13,383 nucleotides of DNA, taken from positions 1 to 13,383 of the forward strand of contig JAFSQZ010000103.1 of NCBI GenBank assembly GCA_017446355.1. Direction: 5' to 3'. Below are positions 12,907-13,383 of the stretch, one piece after another. A program made the translations under genes and the position numbers. Source of the DNA: Neisseriaceae bacterium (GTDB taxonomy: Bacteria > Pseudomonadota > Gammaproteobacteria > Burkholderiales > Neisseriaceae). The notes under the pieces are model-generated. The model worked only from the letters and a program-made list of their open reading frames with translations. It had not been told where the DNA came from and did not search any database. Within the stretch, counting starts at the first letter, position 1. Each line of letters starts with the position of its first letter.

Positions 12907-13158
12907 ATGTCATTACTGATTACTGATGAATGCATTAACTGTGATGTATGTGAACCAGAATGCCCAAACGAAGCCATCACACAAGGTGATGAAATTTATG
13001 AAATCAACGCGGATTTATGTACGCAATGCGTAGGACATTATGATGAACCACAATGTCAGCAGGTATGTCCAGTGGATTGCATCTTAATTGATCCCAATAA
13101 TCCTGAAACAGAAACACAATTAAAAGCTAAATACGAGAAAATAACCGCATCAAAATAA
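12907..13158 (+). CDS. yfhL: YfhL-type ferredoxin with two [4Fe-4S] clusters
   Basis: Small electron carrier of the Allochromatium (Alvin) ferredoxin type, 83 residues (E. coli YfhL 86). The first cluster motif is C9-x2-C12-x2-C15-x3-C19-P, in CINCDVCEPECPNEAI. The second is C38-x2-C41-x8-C50-x3-C54-P, with the family's insertion VGHYDEPQ. An additional Cys58 follows. The redox partner is unknown; the family is sometimes linked to tRNA hydroxylation or Fe-S enzymes. ATG 12907 gives the conserved N-terminus MSLLITDECINC and is preceded by a GAGCGAAAG purine stretch; a frame extending upstream begins inside the -10 box and is rejected. Fifty-odd bases downstream the tRNA promoter begins. Confidence 0.92.
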   Translation: MSLLITDECINCDVCEPECPNEAITQGDEIYEINADLCTQCVGHYDEPQCQQVCPVDCILIDPNNPETETQLKAKYEKITASK

Positions 13159-13211
13159 CACAAAAATGATGAATAAAAATATCGTCTTATAAAATTTTCA
13201 ACAAAATACAC

Positions 13212-13241
13212 TTGACGATGTTTTTAAAAAAACGGTATAGT
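13212..13241 (+). promoter_or_regulatory. Promoter of the tRNA cluster
   Basis: TTGACG (13212-13217), 18-base spacer, TATAGT (13236-13241); RNA start near 13249, just ahead of tRNA-Tyr. The best promoter in the window. Confidence 0.7.
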
Positions 13242-13255
13242 TTCACTTTTCTTAC

Positions 13256-13339
13256 GGTGGGATTCCCGAGCGGTCAAAGGGGGCAGACTGTAAATCTGTT
13301 GCGAGAGCTTCGAAGGTTCGAATCCTTCTCCCTCCACCA
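13256..13339 (+). tRNA. tRNA-Tyr (anticodon GTA)
   Basis: 84 bases including an encoded CCA end (13337-13339). Anticodon GTA at 13290-13292 in loop CTGTAAA, closed by GCAGA/TCTGT. The D arm is of the class II type (CCCGAGCGG). There is a long variable arm, and the T arm is GAAGG-TTCGAAT-CCTTC. Bases 1-7 GGTGGGA face TCCCTCC, leaving a T-T (U3-U70) mismatch in the acceptor stem where related tRNA-Tyr genes have T-A or A-T. It begins what is probably the Tyr-Gly-Thr tRNA / tuf cluster common in Proteobacteria. Confidence 0.95.
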
Positions 13340-13368
13340 GCTTTCGTCGCGTTTGGATCAGTATAAGT

Positions 13369-13383
13369 GCGGGTGTAGCTCAA
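13369..13383 (+). tRNA. Partial tRNA, probably tRNA-Gly, cut by the window end
   Basis: GCGGGTGTAGCTCAA is the acceptor strand and the start of a D arm, 29 bases after tRNA-Tyr. GCGGG at the 5' end is typical for tRNA-Gly, and a Gly(TCC) gene commonly follows tRNA-Tyr upstream of tuf; the anticodon is outside the window. Confidence 0.7.

Noticed and set aside
1..13383. CRISPR array, prophage, toxin-antitoxin or complete insertion sequence
   Set aside because: No regularly spaced direct repeats, phage genes, toxin-antitoxin pairs or transposase genes are present.

Overview
The window comes from a low-GC member of the Neisseriaceae. The main evidence is the 12-mer AGGCTGCCTGAA, which is present twelve times in 13.4 kb. 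From memory this is the DNA uptake sequence dialect of Simonsiella muelleri and close relatives (AG-simDUS). The Hfq, AceE, AceF, RsmD and YfhL-like proteins all read as betaproteobacterial. No phage, CRISPR array or complete insertion sequence is present; most of the window is chromosomal housekeeping DNA with repeat-rich spacers.

Layout. Bases 1-377 hold dispersed repeats, including a 143-bp MITE-like element with 21-bp terminal inverted repeats, and no gene. A membrane-anchored, cysteine-rich Sel1-repeat protein (minus strand, 378-1097) follows. Next comes a spacer with a perfect 16-bp hairpin, then a family-4 glycosyltransferase (minus, 1347-2374). Its start codon is separated from the rest of the gene by a run of nine G, which puts it out of frame here; ten or seven G would restore a 342- or 341-residue enzyme. 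hfq (minus) has its own promoter and terminator. A HIT-family protein (plus) is divergent from hfq. A Tat-type lipoprotein L,D-carboxypeptidase (plus) comes next.

Bases 4843-5320 contain no convincing protein gene but hold what looks like a small RNA of about 240 nt: a promoter, three successive hairpins each exposing TCTCCTT (complementary to Shine-Dalgarno sequences) in the loop, two more hairpins and a strong terminator. With hfq 2 kb away, an Hfq-dependent regulator of translation is a reasonable hypothesis.

The pyruvate dehydrogenase genes run on the minus strand: aceE (E1), a 48-residue membrane microprotein, a 76-residue DUF333-type lipoprotein, then aceF (E2, two lipoyl domains). The intergenic region between aceE and the divergent K+ transporter gene trkH contains a perfect FNR-type operator TTGAT-N4-ATCAA. 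The right end carries rsmD (16S rRNA methyltransferase), a YfhL-type 2x[4Fe-4S] ferredoxin, tRNA-Tyr(GTA) and the first 15 bases of another tRNA, apparently the start of a tRNA cluster.

The two strongest leads are the phase-variable glycosyltransferase, switched off in this sequence, and the multi-loop anti-Shine-Dalgarno RNA candidate.
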